From contig NZ_VSDO01000002.1 of the NCBI RefSeq assembly GCF_008084145.1, positions 744,001 to 808,000 on the forward strand: DNA of 64,000 nt. Direction: 5' to 3'. This DNA is from Paenibacillus faecis. GTDB lineage: Bacteria; Bacillota; Bacilli; Paenibacillales; Paenibacillaceae. The notes beneath the pieces were generated by a model that saw only the letters and a program-made list of their open reading frames with translations, was not told the origin of the DNA and did no database searches. Position numbers and translations under genes: made by a program. Within the stretch, counting starts at the first letter, position 1; each line of letters begins with the position of its first letter. Shown here one piece after another: positions 27,633-36,545 of the stretch.

Positions 27633-27672
27633 CTTTAGGTTAATGCGTGTGAGTATTGAAATCACATGTAAT

Positions 27673-27701
27673 TTGACGACAAAAAGTTAAAGCGCTTTAA
27701 T
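27673..27701 (+). promoter_or_regulatory. Candidate proximal promoter overlapping operator 2
   Basis: TTGACG (27673-27678) and TTTAAT (27696-27701) have a 17-bp spacer, and the operator palindrome lies across the spacer end and -10. The start codon is at 27725, so the leader would be very short. Confidence 0.45.
27687..27700 (+). promoter_or_regulatory. LacI-family operator 2
   Basis: A perfect 14-bp palindrome TTAAAGCGCTTTAA, 68 bp (centre to centre) from operator 1. Two sites at this spacing could support looping by a LacI-type tetramer or independent dimer binding. Confidence 0.65.
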
Positions 27702-27724
27702 TTTAGAAAGAGGATGGTGGTTTT

Positions 27725-28618
27725 GTGACTCGTCGTGAGAGTCGGAGGCAAACATTTTACATGTACTTGTTTATTTCACCTTGGATCATCGGCTTCCTTG
27801 TTTTTGCGCTTTACCCGATTTTGTCGTCGCTTTATTTCAGCTTTACGGACTATGACATCATTCATCCCCCCGAGTTTATCGGATTGGCGAATTACCGGGA
27901 GATGTTCCAAAATGAACTCTTCTGGCAATCCGTTCGGGTAACCCTGAAGTTCACTTTTATCAGCGTTCCCGTCCAGCTTTTGCTCGCGCTCGGGTTTGCG
28001 CTGCTGCTGAACCAGAAAATTCCGCTGCGCGGATTTTTCAGAACGGCGATGTATTTCCCGAGCATGGTGTCGGGGGTTGCGATGTCATTATTGTGGTATT
28101 GGATTTTCAATCCGCAAATCGGTCTGTTCAATTACATGCTGTCCTGGTTTGGAATCAGAGGTCCGGCCTGGCTGATGGACCCGGATACCGCTTTGTACGC
28201 GCTGATTATTATGACGTTTTGGACAGCCGGGTCCGGAATGATTCTGTTCCTTGCCGGACTTCAGGGCGTGCCGTCCAGTTTGGTGGAGGCGGCCAGACTC
28301 GATGGGGCGGGAAGGTTCAAAATTTTTGTGCACGTCGTCTTGCCCATGATCTCCCCGGTTTTGCTGTTCCAACTCATCATGGGCATCATCGATTCGTTCC
28401 AGGTCTTCACACAGGCCTACGTAATGACGCAGGGCGGGCCGAATTACTCCACCTGGTTTTACGTCTACAACCTGTACACCAGCGCATTCAAAGAATATCG
28501 CGCCGGCTACTCCTCGGCGCTTGCCTGGGTACTATTGATCGCGGTTATGCTTTGTACCGCCTTGATTATGAAGCTGTCCAACCGCTTCGTTCATTATGAG
28601 GGAGGTGGCCGAAGATGA
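27725..28618 (+). CDS. CUT1 sugar ABC transporter permease (MalF type)
   Basis: A 297-residue permease with six membrane helices and the EAA loop EAARLDGAGRFKIFVHVVLPMISP (two halves around residue 190) that contacts the ATPase. It starts at GTG 27725 after AGAGGATGG. Its stop overlaps the next permease start (ATGA). The N-terminal RRESRRQTFYMYLF and lack of a large P2 loop resemble the LplB/UgpA-like permeases of oligosaccharide systems. Substrate unknown. Confidence 0.88.
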   Translation: MTRRESRRQTFYMYLFISPWIIGFLVFALYPILSSLYFSFTDYDIIHPPEFIGLANYREMFQNELFWQSVRVTLKFTFISVPVQLLLALGFALLLNQKIPLRGFFRTAMYFPSMVSGVAMSLLWYWIFNPQIGLFNYMLSWFGIRGPAWLMDPDTALYALIIMTFWTAGSGMILFLAGLQGVPSSLVEAARLDGAGRFKIFVHVVLPMISPVLLFQLIMGIIDSFQVFTQAYVMTQGGPNYSTWFYVYNLYTSAFKEYRAGYSSALAWVLLIAVMLCTALIMKLSNRFVHYEGGGRR

Positions 28619-29505
28619 GCACGGTTCGAACGGCCGCGGAACGCGGGCGCCCATCGTTTGAAACCCCGGGTGCGCGCAAACCGGATACGGTGAAAATCGT
28701 CAGTTTTCTGCTTTTGCTGGCGACGACTTTTACGATGCTGCTTCCCCTGTTTTTTATGGTTTCCACGTCGCTGAAATCGAGCCGGGAGATGTTGAAATTC
28801 CCGCCGACTTTTATACCGGAAACCTGGAGTTTTGGGAACTACCTCGAGATTTTCGATACGCTGCAATTCGGCACGTTGTATAAAAACAGCCTCATCGTCG
28901 CCGCGATGAGCGTACTCGGAACGTTGATCTCCTCGGCGCTGGTGGCTTACGGGTTTGCGAGATATCGGGGTCGGGGCAACAACATCTGGTTTATGCTGCT
29001 GCTCAGCACGATGATGCTGCCTTATCCGGCGATCATGGTGCCGCAGTTCATCCTGTTTTCCAAGCTGCAGTGGATCGATACTTTTTTGCCGCTGATCGTA
29101 CCCGCGTTTTTCGGGTCCGCGTATAACATCTTTTTACTGCGCCAATTTTTCCTGACCCTGCCCGATGATTTGTTTGACGCGGGACGGATGGACGGGTGCA
29201 GCGAACTGCGGATCTGGTACAAGATCGCGTTGCCGCTCTCCGGGCCCGCTTTGGCTACGGTGGCGATATTCGCTTTTATCTATAGCTGGAATGATCTGCT
29301 GACCCCGGTGCTCTACTTGAGCTCGTCCGAGCATTTTACGCTTCCGATCGGTATGTCGTCGTTAACATCGTCGAGATTTCGGATTCCGCCTTGGCATTTA
29401 CTGATGGTCGCGTCCGTTCTGGCGATGGTTCCGATCGTCACTTTGTTTGCCGTAGCCCAGAAGCAGTTTGTGGAGGGGATCGTTCTCACCGGCATTAAGT
29501 CGTAG
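28615..29505 (+). CDS. CUT1 sugar ABC transporter permease (MalG type)
   Basis: A 296-residue permease with six membrane helices, pairing with the permease upstream. The EAA-type loop is DAGRMDGCSELRIWYKIALPLSGP. The first helix is at about residues 30-50 and the protein ends in VLTGIKS, a common MalG-type tail. Four-base overlap with the preceding gene shows coupled translation. Confidence 0.88.
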   Translation: MSTVRTAAERGRPSFETPGARKPDTVKIVSFLLLLATTFTMLLPLFFMVSTSLKSSREMLKFPPTFIPETWSFGNYLEIFDTLQFGTLYKNSLIVAAMSVLGTLISSALVAYGFARYRGRGNNIWFMLLLSTMMLPYPAIMVPQFILFSKLQWIDTFLPLIVPAFFGSAYNIFLLRQFFLTLPDDLFDAGRMDGCSELRIWYKIALPLSGPALATVAIFAFIYSWNDLLTPVLYLSSSEHFTLPIGMSSLTSSRFRIPPWHLLMVASVLAMVPIVTLFAVAQKQFVEGIVLTGIKS

Positions 29506-29560
29506 TATAGCTTGGGGGAGCGAGTCCATCAAAATCATATTCAATGAGGAGGATTTGAAC

Positions 29561-30940
29561 ATGAACATTCGGAGAAGGCGAAAAGGTATTGTTGGAATGA
29601 TATTGATCCTGGTAGCGGCGATGGCCTTGTCTGGCTGCGCCGGCGGAAAGTCGGCGGCGGATACGGCCCCCGGCGGCGGTGAAACGGATTCCGGCGGAGG
29701 CGGTCAAGTGACCATCACGCATTACACGATCGATTCCCCGGATCGTACGTTTATCGAGCAGCTTGTCCCTGAATTTGAAAAGCAGCATCCCAATATCAAG
29801 GTGAAAGTGGAGAAAGCGCCTTACGAGCAGTTCGACAGCAAACTGCAGACGCTGATCGCCGGCGGAAATTCGCCCGATGTGACGAGCCACTACGGCTACG
29901 GCGGTTTCGCGGAATATTACAACAAAGGCATGCTGCTTGATTTGACCGACCTGATGAAGGAAGACGGGTTTGACGCCGCAACGTACAGCATTCCCAAGGA
30001 ACTGATGGAAATCTATAAAGTGAACGAGCAAACCTACGGTATACCGGTCAATATCTACGTAACTTTGATGATGTACAACAAGGACATGTTTGATGCGGCC
30101 GGTTTGCCGTACCCGCCGAGCGATTATGAGGACAAAAGCTGGACGTTCGACAAGATGGTGGAGTATGCCAAACAAATGACCGTGGTATCCGACGATATCG
30201 CCAAGACCCAATACGGGGTGGATTTCGCTTGGTCGGAACGCGACATGAAACCGCTGTATTTTGGAGCCGAGCCTTACTCGAAGGATACATGGACGAACGG
30301 CGGGGTGCCGTCGGAGACGTATTTTGATTCTCCGGAAGTGATCGCCGCCTACAATAAACTCTTCGACCTGATCTTCAAAGAGAAGGTGTCGCCGACTTCC
30401 GAGTGGAGCAAGAGCGTCGCGGGGCAGAACGGGGACCCGTTTGTGGCCGGCAAAATCGGCATGACGGTTGGGGGCTCCTGGATTCTCGCCGGCTCCAACG
30501 ACTTTCCGTTTAAGGTCGGCGTGGCGGCCGTACCTTGGGGCGGGAACGACAAGGTTCGCAGCAACCTGTTTGTCGATCCGCTGATGATCCTGAAAGATTC
30601 GAAGCATCCGAAGGAAGCGTTTGAGTGGATCAAATATTTGCTGACCGACGAAATCCAGGAGAAGTCGATCGAGCTCAGCGGCGGCAACCCGCCCGTGAAT
30701 ACAAAGGCGGCCGAAGCGTATTATAAGCATTTTGAAGGGATCGAGCCGGAGGATGTCAAAAAGGTGATTGAAGGATCGACAAAGTATGGCTTTGAATCGT
30801 ATAACCATCTCGTCGTTCATTACTCCCAAATCAACGATATGTTTATAAATGAGATGCAGCCGATCGAAACCGGGCACAAAACCGTGGAGGAAGTGATGCC
30901 GGTCATACAGAAGAAAGTAACGGAAATCCTGAACAGGTAG
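29561..30940 (+). CDS. CUT1 sugar-binding lipoprotein
   Basis: A 459-residue extracellular solute-binding protein (family 1). The lipobox LSGC at about residue 25 anchors it to the membrane, followed by a Gly/Ser/Ala linker. The body has TITHYTIDSPDRTFIEQLVPEFEKQHPNIKV-type start, NIYVTLMMYNKDMF and GGSWILAGSNDFPFKVG. ATG 29561 follows GAGGAGG. With the two permeases it forms an importer that lacks its own ATPase; a shared MsmX-like ATPase elsewhere is the usual solution. Substrate not determinable. Confidence 0.88.
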   Translation: MNIRRRRKGIVGMILILVAAMALSGCAGGKSAADTAPGGGETDSGGGGQVTITHYTIDSPDRTFIEQLVPEFEKQHPNIKVKVEKAPYEQFDSKLQTLIAGGNSPDVTSHYGYGGFAEYYNKGMLLDLTDLMKEDGFDAATYSIPKELMEIYKVNEQTYGIPVNIYVTLMMYNKDMFDAAGLPYPPSDYEDKSWTFDKMVEYAKQMTVVSDDIAKTQYGVDFAWSERDMKPLYFGAEPYSKDTWTNGGVPSETYFDSPEVIAAYNKLFDLIFKEKVSPTSEWSKSVAGQNGDPFVAGKIGMTVGGSWILAGSNDFPFKVGVAAVPWGGNDKVRSNLFVDPLMILKDSKHPKEAFEWIKYLLTDEIQEKSIELSGGNPPVNTKAAEAYYKHFEGIEPEDVKKVIEGSTKYGFESYNHLVVHYSQINDMFINEMQPIETGHKTVEEVMPVIQKKVTEILNR

Positions 30941-30956
30941 TTCATGGAGCAAAACG

Positions 30957-30981
30957 AGCCGCCCGGAAGGGCGGCTTTTTT
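30957..30981 (+). terminator. Terminator after the binding protein gene
   Basis: GCCGCCC-GGAA-GGGCGGC is followed by TTTTTT. Confidence 0.88.
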
Positions 30982-31068
30982 GAGAGCGGGGTTAGCGGAA
31001 GATCTGTTGGCAATGTATACTGGGGGTAGACCCTGGGTCGGAATCTGATGCCGCAAGGAGAAATGGGA

Positions 31069-32073
31069 ATGAAAGTTAGCATTTTTGACGTGGCCAAAAA
31101 GTCCGGACTTTCCGTAGTCACGGTATCGCGTGTGCTGAACGGGGCGGAAACGGTCCGGGAAAAGAATCGACAAAAGGTGCTGGAAGCCATCCGGGAGCTG
31201 GATTATCGCCCGAATGCCGCCGCGAGAAGTCTTGCCCGCGGCAAGACGGGGATCATCGGCTTGATCGTCACAACGCTGCAAGATTCTTTTTTCGATGCCA
31301 TCGTAAAAGAAATGAATGAAGTGTTGGCCATGCACGGGTATTTTCTGGCGATCTCGGTGTCCGACGGACTCGGCAGCGACGGAAGCCACTACCTGATCCA
31401 GGAAGACCGGGTTGACGGTCTGATCCTTCTCTCACCGATGGAAGAGGACAGCTATATAGTTGAAATGAAGCGGCGGGGGATCCCTTACGTCCTGATCGAT
31501 AACCAGAAGCCGGAGAACGACGCTTTTTCCGTAACGATCAACAATCTGAAGGGGGGGTACGCCGCAGCAGCACATCTGCTGGAACTCGGTCACACTTCCA
31601 TCGCCCACTTGTGCGGCAACGAAACGTTCCGAAGCACCCGGGAAAGGCGTGCGGGCTTTCTTCAGGCTCTTGAGGAAAGGGGAATCGCCCCTTTTGAAAT
31701 CGTTAACGGGGATTTTGAAATCGCCTTCGGATATGAGACCGGCAAGCGATGGTTGGAACAAGGGAAGCTGCCGAGTGCTGTTTTTGCGGGCGATGACAAT
31801 ATCGCCTTGGGCGTCGTGAACGCGCTGATGGAAGCGGGAGTCCGGGTTCCCGACCAGGTCGCGGTGGTGGGATATGACGACCAATACATCGCGTCGCAGC
31901 TGCACCCCCAGATGACGACCGTTCGCCAGCCTGCCGACAAAATCGGCCTGGCGGCCGCCGAGATGCTGCTGAAACGCATCGAGGGGAAAAACAAAAGAAG
32001 CGCGGTGCAGAGGATTGACCCGGAACTCATCGTCCGGGAGTCGACGGTCGGAATAAGCCATAGAGAACGGTGA
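31069..32073 (+). CDS. LacI family transcription regulator of the sugar cluster
   Basis: A 334-residue LacI/GalR regulator. The helix-turn-helix is at the N terminus (IFDVAKKSGLSVVTVSRVLN, residues 4-23) with hinge helix NAAARSLARGK. The periplasmic-binding-like effector domain follows (IGLIVTTLQDSFFDAIV, GYAAAAHLLELGH, AVVGYDDQYIASQLHPQMTTV). ATG 31069 is 10 nt after AAGGAG. It is separated from the transport genes by a terminator, so it is probably transcribed on its own, and most likely binds the 27619 and 27687 operators. Confidence 0.9.
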   Translation: MKVSIFDVAKKSGLSVVTVSRVLNGAETVREKNRQKVLEAIRELDYRPNAAARSLARGKTGIIGLIVTTLQDSFFDAIVKEMNEVLAMHGYFLAISVSDGLGSDGSHYLIQEDRVDGLILLSPMEEDSYIVEMKRRGIPYVLIDNQKPENDAFSVTINNLKGGYAAAAHLLELGHTSIAHLCGNETFRSTRERRAGFLQALEERGIAPFEIVNGDFEIAFGYETGKRWLEQGKLPSAVFAGDDNIALGVVNALMEAGVRVPDQVAVVGYDDQYIASQLHPQMTTVRQPADKIGLAAAEMLLKRIEGKNKRSAVQRIDPELIVRESTVGISHRER

Positions 32074-32102
32074 GCGTTCTCGTTAAATCGTGTCAAGCTG
32101 GG

Positions 32103-32126
32103 AGGCCGCCGATGGAGCGGCCTTTT
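32103..32126 (+). terminator. Terminator after the LacI gene
   Basis: AGGCCGC and GCGGCC arms around a short loop are followed by TTTT. Confidence 0.65.
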
Positions 32127-32129
32127 GAA

Positions 32130-32157
32130 TTGCAGCTATGCGATTTTATTATATAAT
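32130..32157 (+). promoter_or_regulatory. Candidate sigma-A promoter upstream of resA
   Basis: TTGCAG and TATAAT are separated by 16 bp. A second TATAAT at 32212-32217 lies closer to resA but has a poor -35 box, as expected for an activator-dependent promoter. Confidence 0.45.
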
Positions 32158-32245
32158 GAGAAGGTCACATAATATTCAAAATTTCCCCGGCGGAAAAGGT
32201 ACTCCTTTTAGCTATAATGTTCATAGGATGTTCACTTTTTCGTCA

Positions 32246-32262
32246 ATGATTATGATAATCAT
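32246..32262 (+). promoter_or_regulatory. Fur-family operator upstream of resA
   Basis: ATGATTATGATAATCAT is a perfect 8-1-8 palindrome and contains the 7-1-7 form TGATTAT-G-ATAATCA, close to the Fur consensus TGATAAT-N-ATTATCA. It lies about 20 bp before the resA start, downstream of both candidate -10 boxes. Confidence 0.6.
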
Positions 32263-32281
32263 CACAGAGGAGAGTTGTTTC

Positions 32282-32809
32282 ATGGGGAAGGCTAGACGGC
32301 CTGTTCAAATCATTATATTGGTTTTCATCGTCATTCTCGGGGGATATGCCATCAGTTCGGCCGTATTCGGCGGGGGCACCGGCAAGCCGGAACCGGGAGA
32401 CAAGCCTCCTGCCGTAAAGCTGCTTGGGCTGGACGGCAAGGTACATACGCTGGAGGAGTACAAAGGGCAAGCCGTGGTCCTCAACTTTTGGGCGACTTGG
32501 TGTACCTATTGTGTCAACGAAATGCCTGCCCTGCAAGCGCAGTGGGAGAAATGGCGCGATCAAGGGGTTGTTGTGCTCGGAATCAACACCGGGGAGGATG
32601 AGATGACCGTACGGAATTTTACTGAACAATTGGGCATCGATTTTCCGATCCTGCACGATTTCGAGAACGACGCGGTCCGCAATTACGGCGTAGTGCCGAT
32701 GCCGACGACCTTTTTTGTGAACAAGAAGGGCAGGATCGCCTCTATCCGCGAAGGGGAGCTGGATTTGGAGACGCTGGACGACCAAATCAAGCAACTGGTT
32801 AATCCTTAA
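32282..32809 (+). CDS. resA: Thiol-disulfide oxidoreductase ResA
   Basis: A 175-residue membrane-anchored thioredoxin-like protein that reduces the haem-binding cysteines of apocytochrome c outside the cell. An N-terminal helix (about residues 8-30) acts as anchor. The active site is WATWCTYCVNEMPALQ (CxxC about residue 74-77), with Glu and cis-Pro (VPMPTTFFV) as in ResA. The ATG at 32282 follows GAGGAGAG; upstream in-frame starts would extend through the Fur-type site. First gene of resABC. Confidence 0.92.
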   Translation: MGKARRPVQIIILVFIVILGGYAISSAVFGGGTGKPEPGDKPPAVKLLGLDGKVHTLEEYKGQAVVLNFWATWCTYCVNEMPALQAQWEKWRDQGVVVLGINTGEDEMTVRNFTEQLGIDFPILHDFENDAVRNYGVVPMPTTFFVNKKGRIASIREGELDLETLDDQIKQLVNP

Positions 32810-32832
32810 CGACGATAGGGGGCGAAGTAGCC

Positions 32833-34503
32833 ATGATAAAAAACACGAAGTGCGAGTGCGGTCATCAGAACCGGGTCGGAACCGTTCTCTGCGAGGCGTG
32901 CGGGAAACCATTGGAAGATAACGGCGATTCCACCGAGCTGCTCGAAATGAGATATGACGGGGCCGCCCGGCGATCGCAGCGGGCCAACCCGAATTGGATC
33001 GATAAAGTTTGGAATTTCTTCTCCTCGGTGAAAGTTGCGGTATATCTGATTATATTTACCTTGATCGGGGCCATATTCGGAACGATTTTCGAACAGGAGA
33101 GCAATTTCGTCAGTTTCGATCCCTCAACGTTTTATAAAGAAAAATACGGGACGATCGGGGACCTTTATTACAAGCTGGGCCTGTCCCATACGTATGAGTC
33201 CTGGTGGTTCGTCACGCTGCTCGTCATGATCGGGGCTTCCCTGGTCATTTGCAGTCTGGACCGGGTGTTGCCGCTTTACAAAGCGCTTTCAAAGCAGAAG
33301 ATCAAAAAGCATATGCAGTTCCTTACGCGCCAAAAGGTGGTTTACCAGGGACCGGTTTCGGAGAACGGTGCAGCCTGGACGCAGCGGGCGATCGCGCCGT
33401 TGAAGAAAAAAGGGTACCGGGTGCATACGGACGGCGATGCGCTGCTGGCGGAGAAGCAGCGGTTCAGCCGCTGGGGGCCTTACGTCATTCATATCGGACT
33501 GATCGTCTTCCTGCTGGCCGTGCTGTTCCGCGGTCTTCCGGGACTGCATCTTGACAAGCATTACTGGTTCCCCGAAGGCGAGATTACCAAAATTCCCGAT
33601 ACGAATTTGTATCTTAAAAATGAGAAGTTTACGGTGGAATACTATACGGAAGAGGAAATGTCCAAGGAATTCCGGGAAACCGGTAAAGTCGTTCCCAAGC
33701 TGTTTGAGACTAAAGCGGTGCTTTACAAATGTACGGCGAATTGCGACGACCCTTCTAAAGAGCCGGTGCTCACGGAAGTCAAACGGCATGCCATTCGCGT
33801 GAATGATCCGCTGAATTACCAGGGCTTTAAAGCCTACCAGTTCGATTTCGATCTTACGCCGAAGCTTCGGTCCGTGAAACCCGTTCTGGTCGATGTAAAA
33901 ACGGGGAAACAGTACGGCAAGTTCCAATTGGACATGACCGACCCGCAGTTGAAATACGAACTCGGGCCTTACACGCTTGAACTGAAGAACAAGTTTATGG
34001 ACTTTTCCCTCAATGAAAAAGGGCAGCCGGTCTCCATATCGAACAATCCGAACGCCCCGGCTTTTTTGTTTCTGGTGAAAGGCCCCGATTTGCCGCAAGA
34101 AGGGGTCCAATATATTTATTTTCCTAAAGTCATAGACAAAGAGCGGTTTCAACAGGATGCCATTAACGAGAAGCTGGGCGGACTTCAGAACAAACTTGCG
34201 CTGGATGTCCTCGGGATGGAGGATGTCGATTTTATCGAGTCTTCCAGTTATCTGAACATTCGCGTCGACCGCGCGATGCCGTTCGTATGGTTGGGTCTCG
34301 GCATTGTGATGATCGGTCTGGTTATGGGATTTTACTGGCATCACCGCCGGATCTGGCTGCGCATCGATGACGGTGTACTGACGCTCGGGGCGCATACGTC
34401 GAAGAATTGGTTCGGCCTGCGCCGGGAAGTAGCCGCGTTCCTGAAAACGATGGACGTGGATGTGGATGAGAAGGACTTGGAAAACGGAGGGAATCGGTCA
34501 TGA
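32833..34503 (+). CDS. resB: Cytochrome c biogenesis protein ResB
   Basis: A 556-residue membrane protein of system II cytochrome c maturation; with ResC it carries haem across the membrane. It starts with a small zinc-ribbon-like segment (CECGHQN and LCEACGK, residues 8-25), followed by membrane helices at about 58-80, 112-135 and 200-222, a large extracytoplasmic domain and a last helix near 475-497. Four-base overlap with resC. Confidence 0.93.
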   Translation: MIKNTKCECGHQNRVGTVLCEACGKPLEDNGDSTELLEMRYDGAARRSQRANPNWIDKVWNFFSSVKVAVYLIIFTLIGAIFGTIFEQESNFVSFDPSTFYKEKYGTIGDLYYKLGLSHTYESWWFVTLLVMIGASLVICSLDRVLPLYKALSKQKIKKHMQFLTRQKVVYQGPVSENGAAWTQRAIAPLKKKGYRVHTDGDALLAEKQRFSRWGPYVIHIGLIVFLLAVLFRGLPGLHLDKHYWFPEGEITKIPDTNLYLKNEKFTVEYYTEEEMSKEFRETGKVVPKLFETKAVLYKCTANCDDPSKEPVLTEVKRHAIRVNDPLNYQGFKAYQFDFDLTPKLRSVKPVLVDVKTGKQYGKFQLDMTDPQLKYELGPYTLELKNKFMDFSLNEKGQPVSISNNPNAPAFLFLVKGPDLPQEGVQYIYFPKVIDKERFQQDAINEKLGGLQNKLALDVLGMEDVDFIESSSYLNIRVDRAMPFVWLGLGIVMIGLVMGFYWHHRRIWLRIDDGVLTLGAHTSKNWFGLRREVAAFLKTMDVDVDEKDLENGGNRS

Positions 34504-35762
34504 ATTTTTTGGAGATCAGCAGGCTGGCGTTTGTAACTGCCTTTTATCTTTATTGTCTTTCTTTTATCTTTTACGTAATCGCGGTCACCGGAAAAACGTG
34601 GAAAAACCGGGATCCCAAGCAGCATGAACGCAAATGGGGACGGATTTCGTTCGCGACCTCGTCGCTCGGACTTCTGGCCCACTTGATCTATTGCGGAACC
34701 CGCTGGGCCTACAGCGGCCATATTCCGGTAAGCAACATGTACGAATTCATGACCTTCTTGTCCATGATGATCATGATCGCTTTTACGGTTGTATTCCTCA
34801 TCTACCGGAAAATATTGCTCGGCATGTTCGCGCTGCCGGTCGCGATCCTCGTGATGGCGTACGCGGCGGTGTTTCCGCAGGAAGTTCAGCCTTTGATCCC
34901 GTCGCTGAGGTCCATTTGGCTCTACATTCACGTCACTTTGGCGGCGACGGGCGAATCGTTCTTCGCTGTCGGTTTCGCCGCGGGACTGATGTATTTGCTG
35001 CGCACCGTCGACTTTGGCAGCCATGACAAAAGTGCCCGCCGGCAAAAAAGATGGGTTGAATTTACGCTTTTTTCTATTATTATAGTAGTGGGCTTCATTG
35101 TCTCTGTATACTCGTTCCGGGCTGCCGGATACGAGGCGGTTTTCACTCAAAATACGACAAATATTGACAGCCAAGTAGAGGAAGATAGTACAATAGGTAA
35201 AGAAGTGTACAATTTGCCGCCTATCGTGGCTCCTCATAACAGCACGATGGAATCCGTCCAGCCTTTCCTGGGGATGGATCATGCCTTATTTGAAGCTCCG
35301 TCCTGGATGAAGGGCGTGAATGCGGGACGTAAATTTAACACGGTGTTGTGGTCGATATTATCAGGTATAGTGATTTATGCTCTGTTAAGGTTGATTTTGC
35401 GCCGGCCGCTCGGTCAGTTGCTGGCTCCTACGGTGAGAGGAATCGACCCGGACGATCTCGACGAGATCAGCTATCGGGCTATCGCGATCGGTTTCCCGAT
35501 CTTCACGCTGGGGGCGCTGGTCTTTGCCATGATTTGGGCACAGCAGGCTTGGGGGCGGTTTTGGGGCTGGGACCCCAAGGAGGTTTGGGCTTTGATCACG
35601 TGGCTGTATTACAGCGCGTACCTGCACCTTCGGTTATCCCGCGGGTTTCAGGGCAAGAAGGCTTCTTGGCTTGCCGTTCTCGGGTTTCTTGTCGTTATGT
35701 TTACGCTGGTCGGCGTAAACCTTATTATTGCCGGTCTTCATTCCTATGCGGGAACGGACTGA
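34500..35762 (+). CDS. resC: Cytochrome c biogenesis protein ResC (CcsA/CcsB type)
   Basis: A 420-residue polytopic membrane protein of the haem-handling family. The Trp-rich haem motif is WGRFWGWDPKEVWALITWL (about residue 350), with conserved His residues in nearby helices (for example HVTLAATGESFFAVGF and TRWAYSGHIPVSNMYEFMTF). It forms the haem transporter/ligase with ResB. A near-perfect palindrome (35766-35787) lies in the gap before resD. Confidence 0.93.
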   Translation: MNFLEISRLAFVTAFYLYCLSFIFYVIAVTGKTWKNRDPKQHERKWGRISFATSSLGLLAHLIYCGTRWAYSGHIPVSNMYEFMTFLSMMIMIAFTVVFLIYRKILLGMFALPVAILVMAYAAVFPQEVQPLIPSLRSIWLYIHVTLAATGESFFAVGFAAGLMYLLRTVDFGSHDKSARRQKRWVEFTLFSIIIVVGFIVSVYSFRAAGYEAVFTQNTTNIDSQVEEDSTIGKEVYNLPPIVAPHNSTMESVQPFLGMDHALFEAPSWMKGVNAGRKFNTVLWSILSGIVIYALLRLILRRPLGQLLAPTVRGIDPDDLDEISYRAIAIGFPIFTLGALVFAMIWAQQAWGRFWGWDPKEVWALITWLYYSAYLHLRLSRGFQGKKASWLAVLGFLVVMFTLVGVNLIIAGLHSYAGTD

Positions 35763-35765
35763 ACC

Positions 35766-35787
35766 GGCCTGACTTCGAAGTTAGGCC
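35766..35787 (+). repeat. Inverted repeat between resC and resD
   Basis: GGCCTGACTT and AAGTTAGGCC face each other around a two-base centre. No T tract follows, so it may partially terminate, be a processing site or bind a protein. Confidence 0.45.
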
Positions 35788-35828
35788 GTTAAGCTGAAAT
35801 GTAAGATGATGAATAGGGGTTGTTGTCC

Positions 35829-36545
35829 ATGTCAGATCAAGAAAATCGCATCCTGGTAGTCGACGATGAAGAGCGGATTCGCCGCTTGCTTAAGATGTAT
35901 TTGGAAAAAGAAGGTTATGAAATCGATGAAGCCGAAGACGGCGAAACGGCGCTGAAAAAAGCGACGGCCAATGATTACGGCCTGATTCTTCTCGACGTCA
36001 TGCTGCCGGGCATCGATGGCGTGGAGGTCTGCAATCGGCTGCGGCAGGTGAAATCCACGCCGGTTCTGATGCTGACGGCCAAGGGGGAGGAAATCAACCG
36101 CGTTCAAGGGTTTGAAGTCGGCGCCGACGATTACGTGGTAAAGCCGTTCAGCCCGCGCGAAGTGATTTACCGGGTCAAGGCGATTATGCGCCGCGCTTCG
36201 GCAACCGCCTATTTGACCAAGGAAAGCGGGACCAGCAACAACATCGTGTTTCCGCATCTGGTTATCGAGCACGACGCCCACCGGGTAACGGCCAGCGGCC
36301 ACGAAGTCAGTCTCACGCCGAAGGAATATGAACTTTTGCATTATTTGGCGGTATCCCCGGATAAAGTGTTTTCCCGGGAGGAGCTGTTGAAGGATGTCTG
36401 GAATTACGAGTTTTTCGGCGACCTTCGCACGGTCGATACGCATGTCAAGCGTCTTCGTGAAAAGCTGAACAAGGTTTCGCCCGAATCCGCGGCCATGATT
36501 ACGACGGTGTGGGGCGTGGGGTATAAATTGGAGGTCGCGAAATAA
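35829..36545 (+). CDS. resD: Response regulator ResD
   Basis: A 238-residue OmpR-type response regulator that activates aerobic and anaerobic respiration genes. The receiver domain (residues 1-120) has the acidic pocket DDEE, phospho-Asp in LLLDVMLPGIDG-like ILLDVMLPG (about 55) and Lys in VVKPFSP. The winged-helix DNA-binding domain follows (LTPKEYELLHYLAVSPDKVFSREELL). ATG 35829 follows AGGGGTTG at good distance. The stop codon is followed immediately by the resE GTG. Confidence 0.94.
   Translation: MSDQENRILVVDDEERIRRLLKMYLEKEGYEIDEAEDGETALKKATANDYGLILLDVMLPGIDGVEVCNRLRQVKSTPVLMLTAKGEEINRVQGFEVGADDYVVKPFSPREVIYRVKAIMRRASATAYLTKESGTSNNIVFPHLVIEHDAHRVTASGHEVSLTPKEYELLHYLAVSPDKVFSREELLKDVWNYEFFGDLRTVDTHVKRLREKLNKVSPESAAMITTVWGVGYKLEVAK

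Noticed and set aside
29495..30952. A 485-codon open frame opposite the sugar-binding protein gene
   Set aside because: Shadow frame with unusual His/Arg-rich composition, while the plus-strand frame has a lipobox and a solute-binding fold.
33289..34395. A 368-codon open frame opposite resB
   Set aside because: Shadow of resB; the resB product has full family features and the operon order supports it.
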